From Ruminiclostridium papyrosolvens DSM 2782 (GTDB lineage Bacteria; Bacillota; Clostridia; Acetivibrionales; DSM-1351), in contig NZ_CP119677.1 of NCBI RefSeq assembly GCF_029318685.1, positions 1,523,501 to 1,587,500 on the forward strand: a stretch of 64,000 nt of DNA. Direction: 5' to 3'. Below the pieces are notes generated by a model. That model was not told the origin of the DNA. It searched no databases and saw only the letters and a program-made list of their open reading frames with translations. Below, in pieces: positions 26,642-36,485 of this stretch. Position 1 is the stretch's first letter, and every line of letters begins with the position of its first letter. Position numbers and translations under genes: made by a program.

Positions 26642-29380
26642 ATGGTTAAAAATTTTATAGAAAAAATTATTGGGTCATATAGCGACAGAGAATTAAAAAG
26701 GATTTATCCGATTATAGATAAAATCGAGGCATTTGAGCCGGAGATACAGAAATTAACAGATACAGAGCTTAAAGCTAAAACACCTGAATTTAAAGGGCGT
26801 CTTGCCAATGGTGAGACCTTGGATGATATTTTACCGGAAGCTTTTGCTGTTGTTCGTGAGGCTTCAAAAAGAGTATTGGGTATGAGACACTTCAGAGTTC
26901 AGCTCATTGGTGGTCTTGTATTGCATCAGGGTAGAATTTCAGAAATGAAAACAGGTGAAGGTAAGACCCTTGTTGCTACATTACCTGTATATCTCAATGC
27001 CCTATCTGGAAAAGGAGTTCATGTAGTAACCGTAAATGATTACCTTGCAAGACGTGACAGCGAGTGGATGGGAAAAATATATAACTTCTTGGGATTGACT
27101 GTAGGTCTTATCGTACATGATATGGAAAATGAGGATAGGCGTGCGGCATATAACTGTGATATAACTTACTGTACAAATAACGAACTGGGTTTTGATTATT
27201 TGAGAGATAACATGGTTATATACAAGGAAGACAGAGTACAGAGAGACTTGAACTATGCCATAGTGGATGAGGTTGACTCCATCCTCATAGATGAAGCCAG
27301 AACACCTCTTATAATTTCAGGTATGGGTGATAAGTCCACCGATTTATACAAAAGAGCAAATTCCTTTGCTTCAAAACTGAGAGCAAAAGTAATTACACAA
27401 ATGGACGACAAGGTTGACGCCGATGAAGTATTTGACGAGGACTACATTGTAGATGAAAAAGCACATACAACGGTAATTACGTCAAATGGTATAAAGAAGG
27501 CGGAGCAGTATTTCGGAATAGAAAACCTCTCCGACCCTGAAAATATGACAATTTCACACCATGTTAATCAGGCATTGAAGGCACATGGTCTTATGAAAAG
27601 AGATAAGGACTACGTTGTTAATAACGGAGAAGTCACTATTGTTGATGAGTTTACAGGAAGACTTATGTACGGAAGACGTTACAGCGACGGTCTCCATCAG
27701 GCAATAGAAGCAAAAGAAGGCGTAAAGGTAGAAAGAGAAAGTAAGACACTTGCAACCATTACATTCCAGAACTATTTCAGAATGTACAGCAAGCTGGCAG
27801 GTATGACAGGTACTGCTCAGACAGAAGAAGATGAATTCAACACAATATACAAACTGGATGTTATCATAATTCCTACAAATAGGGAAATGGCAAGAAAAGA
27901 CCATCCGGATGTTGTTTATAAAAACGAAATTGGTAAATTTAATGCAGTTATAGAAGATGTTGTACAGTGTCATGAAAAAGGTCAGCCGGTATTGATTGGT
28001 ACAATATCAATTGAAAAATCAGAATTCTTAAGTACTATGCTTAAGAGAAAAGGTATTCCTCATCAGGTATTGAATGCAAAATACCATGACAAGGAAGCTG
28101 AGATTATTGCTCAGGCAGGTAAATTTGGAGCAGTAACCATTGCAACTAACATGGCAGGTAGAGGTACCGATATAGTTCTTGGCGGTAATGCTGAGTATAT
28201 GTCAAAACAGGAAATGCGTAAGATGGGTTATGACGAGGAACTTATAAATGCGTCAACCAGCTACAACGAAACAACTGACGAACTGATTATTGAAGCAAGA
28301 GAGCAGTTCACAAAACTAAATAACAAGTTTAAGGATATTATAAATAAAGAGAGAGAAAAAGTTGTTGAAGCCGGCGGATTGCATATTATAGGTACTGAGA
28401 GACATGAATCCAGACGTATAGACAATCAGTTGAGAGGACGTGCAGGTCGTCAGGGAGACGCCGGTTCATCTAGATTTTTCATTTCACTTGAAGACGATTT
28501 AATGAGACTTTTCGGCTCAGAGAGATTAACCAATATTGTTAATGCACTCGGTCTTGAAGATGATCAGCCTATAGAGCATAGAATGCTGTCCAATGCAATT
28601 GAGAATGCTCAAAAGAAGGTTGAAGGAAGAAACTTTGACGTACGTAAGAGAGTTCTGCAATATGATGATGTTATGAACAAGCAGAGGGAAATTATATACG
28701 CTCAGAGAAAGACAGTTTTAGATGGAGATAATCTTAAGGATTACTTCATAAAAATGTTTGAAAGCGTTATAGACGGTGTCATAGCAAACTATTGTACAGA
28801 AAGTGAATATGCCGATGCATGGGATTGGTCAAGTATAATAGCTTATCTTGAGAGTGTATTTATTCCGCAGGGTGCTTTCGTTCTGACTGATGAAGAAAAG
28901 AAATCTATGGACAATATAGACCTTAAAGAAAGACTCATGGAAATTGTTAATAAGATATATGAGTTCAAGGAAATGGAAAACACTCCTGAATTAATGAGAG
29001 AGTTGGAAAGAGTAGTACTTCTCAGAGTTGTTGATGAAAAGTGGATGGATCACATTGATGCAATGGATCAATTGAGGTCAGGAATAGGGTTGAGAGCATA
29101 CGGACAGAGAGATCCTGTTGTTGAATATAAGTTTGAAGGATTCCAGATGTTTGAAGAGATGATTAAGAGTATTCAGGAGGATTCTATCAGACTTCTGGTT
29201 AGGGCAAGGATTGACAGAGAACATGCTCCTCAACGTGAAAAGGTTGCAGAGCCTGTTGCTGCAAGTCATGGGGACGAACCTAAGAAACCTGTTGTAAACA
29301 AGTCGAAGGTCGGAAGAAATGATATGTGCCCATGTGGAAGCGGAAAGAAGTATAAATTCTGCTGTGGTCAAGGAGAATAA
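26642..29380 (+). CDS. secA: Preprotein translocase ATPase SecA
   Basis: Motor of the Sec export pathway; drives unfolded preproteins through SecYEG. The 912 residues start at the ATG at 26642 (GGAGGA seven bases upstream). Key parts are Walker A GEGKT at residues 105-109, the [23 protein letters not shown]-like motif, the preprotein-binding domain (about 230-370), the second helicase domain with [14 protein letters not shown] and [14 protein letters not shown], and a C-terminal zinc site [13 protein letters not shown] for SecB or lipid contact. The usual neighbour prfB does not follow; a strong terminator ends the unit instead. An in-frame TTG at 26618 is a weaker start. Confidence 0.97.
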   Translation: MVKNFIEKIIGSYSDRELKRIYPIIDKIEAFEPEIQKLTDTELKAKTPEFKGRLANGETLDDILPEAFAVVREASKRVLGMRHFRVQLIGGLVLHQGRISEMKTGEGKTLVATLPVYLNALSGKGVHVVTVNDYLARRDSEWMGKIYNFLGLTVGLIVHDMENEDRRAAYNCDITYCTNNELGFDYLRDNMVIYKEDRVQRDLNYAIVDEVDSILIDEARTPLIISGMGDKSTDLYKRANSFASKLRAKVITQMDDKVDADEVFDEDYIVDEKAHTTVITSNGIKKAEQYFGIENLSDPENMTISHHVNQALKAHGLMKRDKDYVVNNGEVTIVDEFTGRLMYGRRYSDGLHQAIEAKEGVKVERESKTLATITFQNYFRMYSKLAGMTGTAQTEEDEFNTIYKLDVIIIPTNREMARKDHPDVVYKNEIGKFNAVIEDVVQCHEKGQPVLIGTISIEKSEFLSTMLKRKGIPHQVLNAKYHDKEAEIIAQAGKFGAVTIATNMAGRGTDIVLGGNAEYMSKQEMRKMGYDEELINASTSYNETTDELIIEAREQFTKLNNKFKDIINKEREKVVEAGGLHIIGTERHESRRIDNQLRGRAGRQGDAGSSRFFISLEDDLMRLFGSERLTNIVNALGLEDDQPIEHRMLSNAIENAQKKVEGRNFDVRKRVLQYDDVMNKQREIIYAQRKTVLDGDNLKDYFIKMFESVIDGVIANYCTESEYADAWDWSSIIAYLESVFIPQGAFVLTDEEKKSMDNIDLKERLMEIVNKIYEFKEMENTPELMRELERVVLLRVVDEKWMDHIDAMDQLRSGIGLRAYGQRDPVVEYKFEGFQMFEEMIKSIQEDSIRLLVRARIDREHAPQREKVAEPVAASHGDEPKKPVVNKSKVGRNDMCPCGSGKKYKFCCGQGE

Positions 29381-29400
29381 TAAACACGTATAATTATATA

Positions 29401-29445
29401 AATAAAATAACTCAACTTCTTTAACAGAAGCTGAGTTATTTTATT
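29401..29445. terminator. Terminator after secA, likely bidirectional
   Basis: A 20-bp stem with one mismatch (left arm 29401-29420, right arm 29426-29445) and the five-base loop TTAAC. A/T-rich outer ends serve both strands. It lies between secA and a convergent minus-strand gene. Confidence 0.8.
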
Positions 29446-29489
29446 TTAAGCACTAATAGGGGTTAGGCGTAAAAAGTAGACTGAGGAAT

Positions 29490-30098
29490 TCAGGAAACAT
29501 TGGTTACGGAAGAGTCGTTATTTGTGTAATATTCTTTGAGATTATCATAAATAATACTGCATCGGCCTGTTTCCTTTGCTCGTGAGGCATATCGGCATCC
29601 CGTATAAGCATCTTTATTTACTAAGGCACATATATGACAGGGAATTTCACCATAGCATTTGCCTGTCAGTATACCTTCCAGAGTTTCCAACTTTATAATA
29701 CTGCTTGACATATTCAGTGATAGAAAATTCCTATAGTAATGCTTGGGCTCTAATACGTCAAAATTAAGACATGGGTTCTTAAAAAGCCAAGGTACTTGAA
29801 AGGCTTCTTCGCTATATGTTTTAACCAACTTTGAATATGAGTCGGGAATAATACATGGAACAAGAGAACTACTGGCTTCATATTCCTTATATGAGCAAAC
29901 GTATTTTTTTATGGTTTTATCGTAGTTCAGATTACGGCAAAAGACACAGGATCTGAAGGATGAAATTCTATGCCTGTAGTACAGGTTTGAACCAAATAAT
30001 AGTTTATAGTTTATTCTATAAATCAAATCAACAGACAATAACCCTGCTTTTTTAAGTACGCCGGTTAATGTATTTATTTTATCTTCTGTAAATTCCAC
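29490..30098 (-). CDS. Cysteine-rich protein of unknown function
   Basis: A 202-residue protein with ten cysteines, several in pairs suited to metal or Fe-S binding (SCVFC near residues 50-54, then VC, PC, PC, KC, PCHIC, GC, GRC towards the end). There is no signal peptide or membrane segment. The C-terminal block GKCYGEIPCHICALVNKDAYTGCRYA looks like a zinc-binding knot. I recognise no named family. It is a single gene on the minus strand between secA and dnaE; the upstream sequence has GGTGGTAA-type ribosome site near the ATG. Confidence 0.55.
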   Translation of the reverse strand: MEFTEDKINTLTGVLKKAGLLSVDLIYRINYKLLFGSNLYYRHRISSFRSCVFCRNLNYDKTIKKYVCSYKEYEASSSLVPCIIPDSYSKLVKTYSEEAFQVPWLFKNPCLNFDVLEPKHYYRNFLSLNMSSSIIKLETLEGILTGKCYGEIPCHICALVNKDAYTGCRYASRAKETGRCSIIYDNLKEYYTNNDSSVTNVS

Positions 30099-30241
30099 TT
30101 ATTACCACCTCGCAGATACATTGTATCACTAAAAGCAATTTAGGTCGCTATATTTCCCGAAACCCGTTTGTACCAAGCTGTTTGGAGGAATAATCAGACA
30201 TATTGTGACTGATTAAAACATAAAAATTGTTTTATCTATTG

Positions 30242-30250
30242 TGGTATAAT
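30242..30250 (+). promoter_or_regulatory. Extended -10 promoter for dnaE
   Basis: TGGTATAAT (30242-30250) is a perfect extended -10 element about 54 bases before the dnaE ATG. No convincing -35 box lies at the right distance, which is compatible with the extended type. Confidence 0.45.
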
Positions 30251-30303
30251 TAATATAGTTAGCTTGAATAAAATGTTTTCATATACAGTTTGGAGAGAAT
30301 AAA

Positions 30304-33300
30304 ATGGGGAATTTTGTACACCTGCATGTACATACTGAATATAGTCTTCTTGATGGGGCAAATAGAATTAAAGACCTTATACAAAGGGTTAAAGAGCTGG
30401 GAATGGATAGCATAGCTATTACTGACCACGGTGTAATGTACGGAGTTGTAGATTTTTATAAAGAAGCCGTAAAAAATGGGATTAAGCCTATACTTGGTTG
30501 TGAGGTATATACTGCAAAAAGAAACATGAAGGATAAGCAGCCGGGAATTGATTCAAATTATGGTCATCTTGTTTTACTTGCAAAAAATCAGATAGGGTAC
30601 AAAAATCTTATGAAAATAGTCTCCCTTGGGTTTACCGAAGGGTATTACTATAAACCCAGAGTTGACTATGAAACCTTGGAGAAATACTCAGAAGGGATTA
30701 TAGCCCTGAGTGCATGTTTGTCAGGGGATATTCCGTCCGCAATACTAAATAACGATTACGAAAGAGCAGTGGAACTATCTAATAATTTGAACCGTATATT
30801 TGGACAAGGGAACTTTTACCTTGAGCTTCAACATAATGGAATTAGCGAGCAAAATCTGGTTAACCAACAGCTCATTAAGCTGTCAGGGGAGTTGGGAATA
30901 CCTTTGGTTGCCACAAATGATGCACATTACCTCACAAAGGAAAATGCTAAATCCCATGAGATTCTTTTATGTATCCAAACGGGCAAAACAATAAACGATG
31001 ATAACAGAATGCGGTTTAATACGGATGAAGTTTACGTAAAATCACCGGAGGAAATGTATGATAACTTTAAAAATGTTAAACAGGCTCTGGAGAATACAGT
31101 AAAAATTGCTGAAATGTGTAATGTGGAACTGGAATTCGGAAAGCTGCATCTGCCAAGCTTTGAGGTGGAGGAGGGTTATACTCCTTATGAATATCTGAGA
31201 GAACAGTGTTATAAAGGACTCAAGTCAAGGTATGGTGACAATTGCTCGGAAGAAATAATTCACAGACTTGAATATGAGCTTTCAGTTATATCACAGATGG
31301 GTTATGTAGACTACTTCCTTATTGTATGGGATTTTATTAAATATGCAAGAGAACAGGGTATAATGGTAGGGCCGGGAAGAGGTTCCGCAGCGGGAAGTAT
31401 AGTATCCTATGCACTGGGGATAACCAGTATTGACCCTCTCAAATATAACCTTTTGTTTGAAAGGTTTTTAAATCCTGAGAGAATCAGCATGCCTGATATA
31501 GATATTGATTTCTGTTATGAGCGCAGACAGGAAGTAATTGATTATGTAATAAGAAAGTATGGCAAGGATAGGGTATCTCAAATAATTACCTTTGGAACCA
31601 TGGCTGCAAGGGCTGTTATAAGAGATGTTGGAAGAGCGTTGGATATTTCTTACGGGGATGTTGATGCCATAGCCAAAATGATACCTTTTCAAATAGGTAT
31701 GAACATAGATAAAGCTCTGGAGATGAATCAGGAACTGAAAAAGAGATATGAAACCGACGAGGAGACACAAGTACTTATTGACACAGCAAGAACTCTTGAA
31801 GGCCTTCCGCGTCATGCCTCCACACATGCTGCCGGAGTTGTTATCTCAAAAGAACCAATAGTAGAATATGTACCACTTCAATTAAACGATAACAGTGTGA
31901 CAACCCAGGTAACAGCAGTACCCCTTGAAGAGTTGGGACTTCTCAAAATGGACTTTCTTGGACTGAGAACTCTTACTGTAATACGTGATGCAGTAGATTT
32001 GGCAGAACAAGTTCATGGGAAGAAAATAGACATTCAGCAAATTGATTTTGATGATAAAGACGTTTATAAAATGATAGGGGATGGCAGAACAGCAGGTGTA
32101 TTTCAGCTGGAAAGTGCGGGAATGACTCAGTTTATGAAGGATCTCCAGCCAAACTCACTGGAAGATATCATAGCGGGTATTTCTCTCTATAGACCGGGTC
32201 CTATGGATCAGATACCAAGATACATCAGAAATAAAAACAACCCGAAGTTAATAAAGTATCATCATCCGATGCTGGAAAGTATTCTTGATGTTACGTATGG
32301 CTGCATGGTGTATCAGGAGCAGGTAATGCAGATAGTAAGGGAACTTGGAGGCTACTCACTGGGCAGGTCTGACCTTGTAAGACGTGCTATGTCCAAAAAG
32401 AAGATATCTGTAATGGAGCAGGAGCGCAAAAACTTTGTATACGGAATAACGGATGAGGAAGGTAACGAGGTTGTAAAGGGTGCGGTAAATAACGGTGTAG
32501 ATGAGATTACAGCCAATAAGATATTTGATGAAATGATGGACTTTGCAAGCTACGCCTTTAACAAGTCCCATGCTGCTGCATATGCTGTAGTGGCTTATCA
32601 GACAGCATGGCTGAAACACTATTATCCCGTAGAGTTTATGGCAGCTTCCATAAACAGCTTTTTGGGCAGCAGTGATAAAGTATCCCAGTATGTCAATGAA
32701 TGTAAAAGCCTCAATATACAGGTACTTCCACCGGATATTAACGAAAGCAACGTAAAATTTACAGTTGTAAATAAAAATATACGTTTTGGATTGGCTGCAA
32801 TTAAAAATGTTGGAGAGAATGCAATAAAATCTGTTATTGCAGAAAGACAGCAGAATGGAGAATTTAGTTCATTTCTGGACTTCTGTCAAAGAATAGAGGG
32901 GCGTGATATTAATAAAAGGTGTGTCGAAAGCCTTATAAAAAGCGGAGCATTTGACTCCCTTAAAGTATTCAGATCAAAGCTGATGGCGGTATATGAGAGG
33001 CTGCTGGACGGAATTTCGCAAAACCGTAAAAAGAATATGGACGGTCAGCTGTCAATATTTGATATGATGAGCGAGCCACAGGAGCTTTTGCAGGAGGATT
33101 TTCCTGATATAAAGGAATACCCTGCAAATGCACTTCTTTCGATGGAAAAGGAGATGCTGGGCTTGTATGTATCAGGTCATCCGTTAAGCGAATATCAGAG
33201 CATATTGGAGCGAAATGTAAATCTTTACAGCAGTGATTTGTTTGTTGACGATGAAAACTCAACTGATATGGAGGTAAGCGGTAAAAAACTTCAGGATTCC

Positions 33301-33780
33301 ATGAGAGTAACGGTAGGAGGCATAGTAGCATACAAAAAAACCAAGGCGACAAAGAATAACAATTTGATGGCTTTTATATACCTTGAAGATTTGTTCGGAA
33401 CTATGGAACTAATAGTTTTTCCCACAGTATACGAGAAATTCTCCCAGCTTTTACAGCAGGAGAGTTTAATCATTGTAAACGGCAGACTGAGTGTGAGAGA
33501 GGATGAACAACCTAAAATAATTGTAGAGGAAGTTCTGCCTATAAAAAGTCTTCAGGAGAAGGGGTTGTATTTAACCTTACCTGAACAGCTTCCAAAAGAG
33601 GATGGCGCTGCTTTAAGAGCACTTTTGAGATATTTCTCAGGTGCTACACCAACTTATGTTGCAAAAAAAAATGAAAATTTTTTCAAGAAACTTGACAGGC
33701 AATACTGGATATATGTCAATAATGTAATAATGGAAGAATTAGTAAACAGGCTTGGCGAAGAAAATGTAGTAATAAAATAA
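30304..33780 (+). CDS. dnaE: DNA polymerase III alpha subunit (DnaE)
   Basis: C-family replicative polymerase. The 1158 residues fit DnaE, not the longer PolC with built-in exonuclease. An N-terminal PHP domain starts with FVHLHVHTEYSLLDGANR. The palm contains GPGRGSAAGSIVSYAL (about 358) and the catalytic aspartates in MPDIDIDF (about 396-402). Thumb and fingers follow, then an OB fold near residues 1000-1080 (MRVTVGGIVAYKKTKATKNN). In Clostridia DnaE works with PolC at the fork. The ATG has TTTGGAGAG upstream. mtrB follows after about 67 bases. Confidence 0.97.
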   Translation: MGNFVHLHVHTEYSLLDGANRIKDLIQRVKELGMDSIAITDHGVMYGVVDFYKEAVKNGIKPILGCEVYTAKRNMKDKQPGIDSNYGHLVLLAKNQIGYKNLMKIVSLGFTEGYYYKPRVDYETLEKYSEGIIALSACLSGDIPSAILNNDYERAVELSNNLNRIFGQGNFYLELQHNGISEQNLVNQQLIKLSGELGIPLVATNDAHYLTKENAKSHEILLCIQTGKTINDDNRMRFNTDEVYVKSPEEMYDNFKNVKQALENTVKIAEMCNVELEFGKLHLPSFEVEEGYTPYEYLREQCYKGLKSRYGDNCSEEIIHRLEYELSVISQMGYVDYFLIVWDFIKYAREQGIMVGPGRGSAAGSIVSYALGITSIDPLKYNLLFERFLNPERISMPDIDIDFCYERRQEVIDYVIRKYGKDRVSQIITFGTMAARAVIRDVGRALDISYGDVDAIAKMIPFQIGMNIDKALEMNQELKKRYETDEETQVLIDTARTLEGLPRHASTHAAGVVISKEPIVEYVPLQLNDNSVTTQVTAVPLEELGLLKMDFLGLRTLTVIRDAVDLAEQVHGKKIDIQQIDFDDKDVYKMIGDGRTAGVFQLESAGMTQFMKDLQPNSLEDIIAGISLYRPGPMDQIPRYIRNKNNPKLIKYHHPMLESILDVTYGCMVYQEQVMQIVRELGGYSLGRSDLVRRAMSKKKISVMEQERKNFVYGITDEEGNEVVKGAVNNGVDEITANKIFDEMMDFASYAFNKSHAAAYAVVAYQTAWLKHYYPVEFMAASINSFLGSSDKVSQYVNECKSLNIQVLPPDINESNVKFTVVNKNIRFGLAAIKNVGENAIKSVIAERQQNGEFSSFLDFCQRIEGRDINKRCVESLIKSGAFDSLKVFRSKLMAVYERLLDGISQNRKKNMDGQLSIFDMMSEPQELLQEDFPDIKEYPANALLSMEKEMLGLYVSGHPLSEYQSILERNVNLYSSDLFVDDENSTDMEVSGKKLQDSMRVTVGGIVAYKKTKATKNNNLMAFIYLEDLFGTMELIVFPTVYEKFSQLLQQESLIIVNGRLSVREDEQPKIIVEEVLPIKSLQEKGLYLTLPEQLPKEDGAALRALLRYFSGATPTYVAKKNENFFKKLDRQYWIYVNNVIMEELVNRLGEENVVIK

Positions 33781-33847
33781 CGAATAAGTAGCCAAATATT
33801 GATTTTTTGTACAAAATAATATAATATAAGTGTCGAGGTGGTTATAT

Positions 33848-34081
33848 ATGGACAACCTGGAGGATAAGTTATCTGGTGAGTACGTTGCTATTAAGGCTGG
33901 GGAAAACGGGGTTACAATTATCGGGTTAACGCGTGGAAGGGATACAAAATTTCATCATACCGAGAAGTTGGATAAGGGCGAAGTTCTTTTGGCGCAATTT
34001 ACAGAGAATACCTCTGCGATAAAAATAAGAGGCAAGGCCACTGTTTATTGCAGATATGGTACTATTCAAAGCGGTGAATAA
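33848..34081 (+). CDS. mtrB: Trp RNA-binding attenuation protein (TRAP)
   Basis: TRAP forms an 11-mer ring that, with bound tryptophan, wraps RNA containing spaced GAG/UAG triplets and so stops trp gene expression. The 77 residues align along their length with Bacillus MtrB, including [37 protein letters not shown] and IRGKA. RNA-contact residues are kept: K40, K59 and R61 correspond to Bacillus K37, K56 and R58. Trp-pocket threonines T28, T52 and T55 are also present. The ATG at 33848 has GAGGTGG upstream; an in-frame GTG at 33830 is less likely. No folE (mtrA) neighbour, anti-TRAP gene or trp gene is in the window. Confidence 0.93.
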   Translation: MDNLEDKLSGEYVAIKAGENGVTIIGLTRGRDTKFHHTEKLDKGEVLLAQFTENTSAIKIRGKATVYCRYGTIQSGE

Positions 34082-34101
34082 CAATTTGAAAGGTAGTGTA
34101 G

Positions 34102-34305
34102 ATGATAATGTGGACAGTGGTATATATGGCCCAAAGCAAAGATGTTGCTAATCAGCTTCAGGAGCTTTTGTCCAATGAGGGTATTCTTGTGAAACTGAGA
34201 CCCATAAGTAAAAATCATGAAAATAACGACAATTATTATGAAGTTCTCGTTCCTGAAGCCGAGGTTGAAGAAGCACATAGCGTAATCATTGAAACGGGTT
34301 ATTAA
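34102..34305 (+). CDS. Small conserved protein, DUF2007-like
   Basis: A 67-residue protein. The pattern WTVVYMAQSKDVANQLQELLSNEGILVKLRPI...YYEVLVPEAEVEEAHSVI resembles small clostridial proteins of ferredoxin-like fold (DUF2007-type) with no known role. It lies 20 bases after mtrB, so the two may share a transcript. AAGGTAG is upstream. Both the ATG at 34102 and the one at 34108 are possible; spacing favours 34102. Confidence 0.65.
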   Translation: MIMWTVVYMAQSKDVANQLQELLSNEGILVKLRPISKNHENNDNYYEVLVPEAEVEEAHSVIIETGY

Positions 34306-34320
34306 TAAAAATGAATGATA

Positions 34321-34349
34321 GTAGCTCCGGGGCTTTTGCCCGGGGCTAC
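34321..34349 (+). terminator. GC-rich hairpin after the small conserved gene
   Basis: GTAGCTCCGGG pairs over 11 positions with CCCGGGGCTAC (34339-34349), with one G-T pair and a seven-base loop. No T-run follows, so termination is uncertain. Confidence 0.4.
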
Positions 34350-34416
34350 TACTGCTTATTAGGCAAAAATACCTATTTGTAATATAATTATCATACTTTT
34401 TAAGGAGAATAATCGT

Positions 34417-34842
34417 ATGCTATATATAGATGTACCGTTAACAGTCAGGTATGCTGAAACAGATAGAATGGGCATTGTTCACCATTCAAATTATCCGGTG
34501 TGGTTTGAAGTGGGTAGAACAGAATTTATCAAACAATGCGGAATATCTTATTCGCGTGTGGAATCAAAGGGCATAATGCTGCCTCTTTTGGAGGTGCATT
34601 GTAAATTTATCAGCTCATCTACATATGAGGATAAAATAATAGTCAGGACAAGTATCAAAAGTTTTTCAAAAACCCGACTGAATTTTAAATATGAGGTATT
34701 TAAATCGGATAATATGGATAATCCTATTACAAGGGGAGAAACTTCTCATGTTTGGACTACCTGCGATTTAAAGCCTATAAATCTGCAAAAACATTATCCC
34801 GAGCTTTATGAAATTATTGAAAAATCAGCAAGGGATGTTTAA
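34417..34842 (+). CDS. Acyl-CoA thioesterase, YbgC/4HBT hotdog family
   Basis: A 141-residue hotdog-fold thioesterase. The typical YbgC-like motif is TVRYAETDRMGIVHHSNYPVWFEVGRTEF, where the Asp in ETDRMG and the following His-His form the active site region. It hydrolyses acyl-CoA or acyl-ACP; the substrate is not known. The ATG has TAAGGAGAA upstream. The next gene, pgsA, makes phospholipid, so a lipid-related role would fit but is only contextual. Confidence 0.88.
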   Translation: MLYIDVPLTVRYAETDRMGIVHHSNYPVWFEVGRTEFIKQCGISYSRVESKGIMLPLLEVHCKFISSSTYEDKIIVRTSIKSFSKTRLNFKYEVFKSDNMDNPITRGETSHVWTTCDLKPINLQKHYPELYEIIEKSARDV

Positions 34843-34946
34843 AGTCATGTAAGTTGAAGAAATAAGAAGTTATTGCAATTAAATGACACATTATGATAAA
34901 CTATGTGTGCTATTTACTCTAATATTGGTAATCAGGTGGTGTACTG

Positions 34947-35510
34947 GTGAGAAGATATATTCCGAATGCGTTAACATTATTAAGACTCATAATAGTGCCT
35001 TTTCTAGGTTACTATATTTACTGTGAAAAATATACAACAGCCATTATTCTTTTTGCTTTTGGCGGATTTACGGATGTTCTTGATGGTTATATAGCCAGAA
35101 AGTATAATTTAATTACAAAATGGGGCAAATTTTTTGACCCTTTGGCGGATAAGCTTATGCAGATAACAGCATTAGTTTTCCTTGTACTACATAGATTTAT
35201 ACCTTTAATCGTTTTGATTATTGTTGTAATTAAGGAATCCTTAATGCTTGCAGGCGGAATAATGTTGTATAAAAAGGGGAAAACGGTCATAGGGGCCAAT
35301 TGGTACGGTAAATTGGCTACAGTAATATTTTATTTTGCAATACTGGCAACCATTATAATTAAGATTGTAGCAGGCAATAACGGTTATGCGTTAAATGCTA
35401 TTTATGTTGCAATAGGTTTGGCTGTAGTATGTACATTGTTTGCACTTTCAAGGTATATAATTATTTATTTTAGATTATCCAAGGATTATAATGAGAAAAA
35501 AAACAAGTAA
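34947..35510 (+). CDS. pgsA: CDP-diacylglycerol--glycerol-3-phosphate 3-phosphatidyltransferase
   Basis: Membrane enzyme making phosphatidylglycerol phosphate from CDP-diacylglycerol. The 187 residues have about five hydrophobic segments. The CDP-alcohol phosphotransferase signature is complete: DGYIARKYNLITKWGKFFDPLADK, with the spacing D-G-x2-A-R-x8-G-x3-D-x3-D. The start is GTG at 34947 with AGGTGGT upstream, giving MRRYIPNALTLLRLI. A terminator follows. Other family members (PgsA-like) cannot be fully excluded, but the N-terminus and length support pgsA. Confidence 0.92.
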   Translation: MRRYIPNALTLLRLIIVPFLGYYIYCEKYTTAIILFAFGGFTDVLDGYIARKYNLITKWGKFFDPLADKLMQITALVFLVLHRFIPLIVLIIVVIKESLMLAGGIMLYKKGKTVIGANWYGKLATVIFYFAILATIIIKIVAGNNGYALNAIYVAIGLAVVCTLFALSRYIIIYFRLSKDYNEKKNK

Positions 35511-35525
35511 ATTGCAGTTGTATGT

Positions 35526-35552
35526 AAAGGTACACATTTTGTGTACCTTTTT
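35526..35552 (+). terminator. Terminator after pgsA
   Basis: AAAGGTACACA (35526-35536) pairs perfectly with TGTGTACCTTT (35540-35550), with a three-base loop and two further T residues. Confidence 0.75.
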
Positions 35553-35606
35553 AAATAAAAGTGGTTTGCCTAAGATTCGCAGCACTGTTTATCAACGGAG
35601 GATACA

Positions 35607-36485
35607 ATGTTCGGTTATATAACCCCGGAAAAACCGGAATTAAAAATAAAAGAATTTGACATATACAGGGCATATTATTGTGGTGTGTGTAAATCAATAG
35701 GAAAAAGGCATGGGCAGATTAAAAGAATGACGCTGACTTATGATGCCGCTTTTCTGGCACTTCTTTTGGGCTCTGTGCTTAATATTAAAACAGGTCTTAC
35801 AAAGGAAAGGTGTATTGTCCATCCATTAAAAAAATCTTTTGTGACCCGTAATGAAATTATTGATTATTCTTCCGACATAAATATTATTTTAGCGTATAAT
35901 AATATGAAAGATAAGTGGAATGATGATAAATCAAAAATAGCATTGGTGGGTATGGCAGCTTTTAAAAGAGCATACGGAAAGTTAGTTGTGGAATATCCAA
36001 AAAAGTGTGCTATAATTAACCAAAGACTAGGGGACTTGTCCAAATTAGAAAAGGAAAAATGTAACTCTATAGACGCTGCTTCCGAGCCATTTGCAAAGCT
36101 TATGGAAGAGGTTTTGGACTATGAAGGCTTAGATGATAAAATCAGGCAAATTTTAAGATGGATGGGTTATAATATCGGGAAATGGATATATTTAGTAGAC
36201 GCTTTTGATGATATGGAAGACGATATAAAAAACTCCAGCTACAACCCGTTCCTTACTCAGTTTAACTATACGGGGCAAGAGTTGGCGGTTTTCAAGAATG
36301 ATATTAAGAGTCATGCGGAATTTACTGTATTATATTGTTTGCAGGAAGCATCCAAGGCGTTTGAGTTACTTAGTTTAAAAGAAAATAGAGGAATATTGGA
36401 GAACATATTATATATAGGTATGTTAAGTAAAACGGATAAAATATTGTGCCAGAGGAGTTGTGGTAAAGGTGAAAAATCCATATGA
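35607..36485 (+). CDS. DUF5685-family protein
   Basis: A 292-residue protein of a clostridial family (DUF5685) without known function. It opens [32 protein letters not shown], where the CGVC pair may bind metal, and continues [13 protein letters not shown]. Further acidic motifs such as [18 protein letters not shown] (about 197-214) recall a helical Asp-rich pocket of isoprenoid-synthase type, but this is a loose likeness. It overlaps the J-domain gene by 17 bases, so the two proteins are probably made together. The ATG has AACGGAGG upstream. Confidence 0.75.
   Translation: MFGYITPEKPELKIKEFDIYRAYYCGVCKSIGKRHGQIKRMTLTYDAAFLALLLGSVLNIKTGLTKERCIVHPLKKSFVTRNEIIDYSSDINIILAYNNMKDKWNDDKSKIALVGMAAFKRAYGKLVVEYPKKCAIINQRLGDLSKLEKEKCNSIDAASEPFAKLMEEVLDYEGLDDKIRQILRWMGYNIGKWIYLVDAFDDMEDDIKNSSYNPFLTQFNYTGQELAVFKNDIKSHAEFTVLYCLQEASKAFELLSLKENRGILENILYIGMLSKTDKILCQRSCGKGEKSI

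Noticed and set aside
33799..33825. Separate promoter for mtrB (TTGATT and TATAAT)
   Set aside because: The spacer is only 15 bases, so I did not list it as a feature; read-through from dnaE is as likely.
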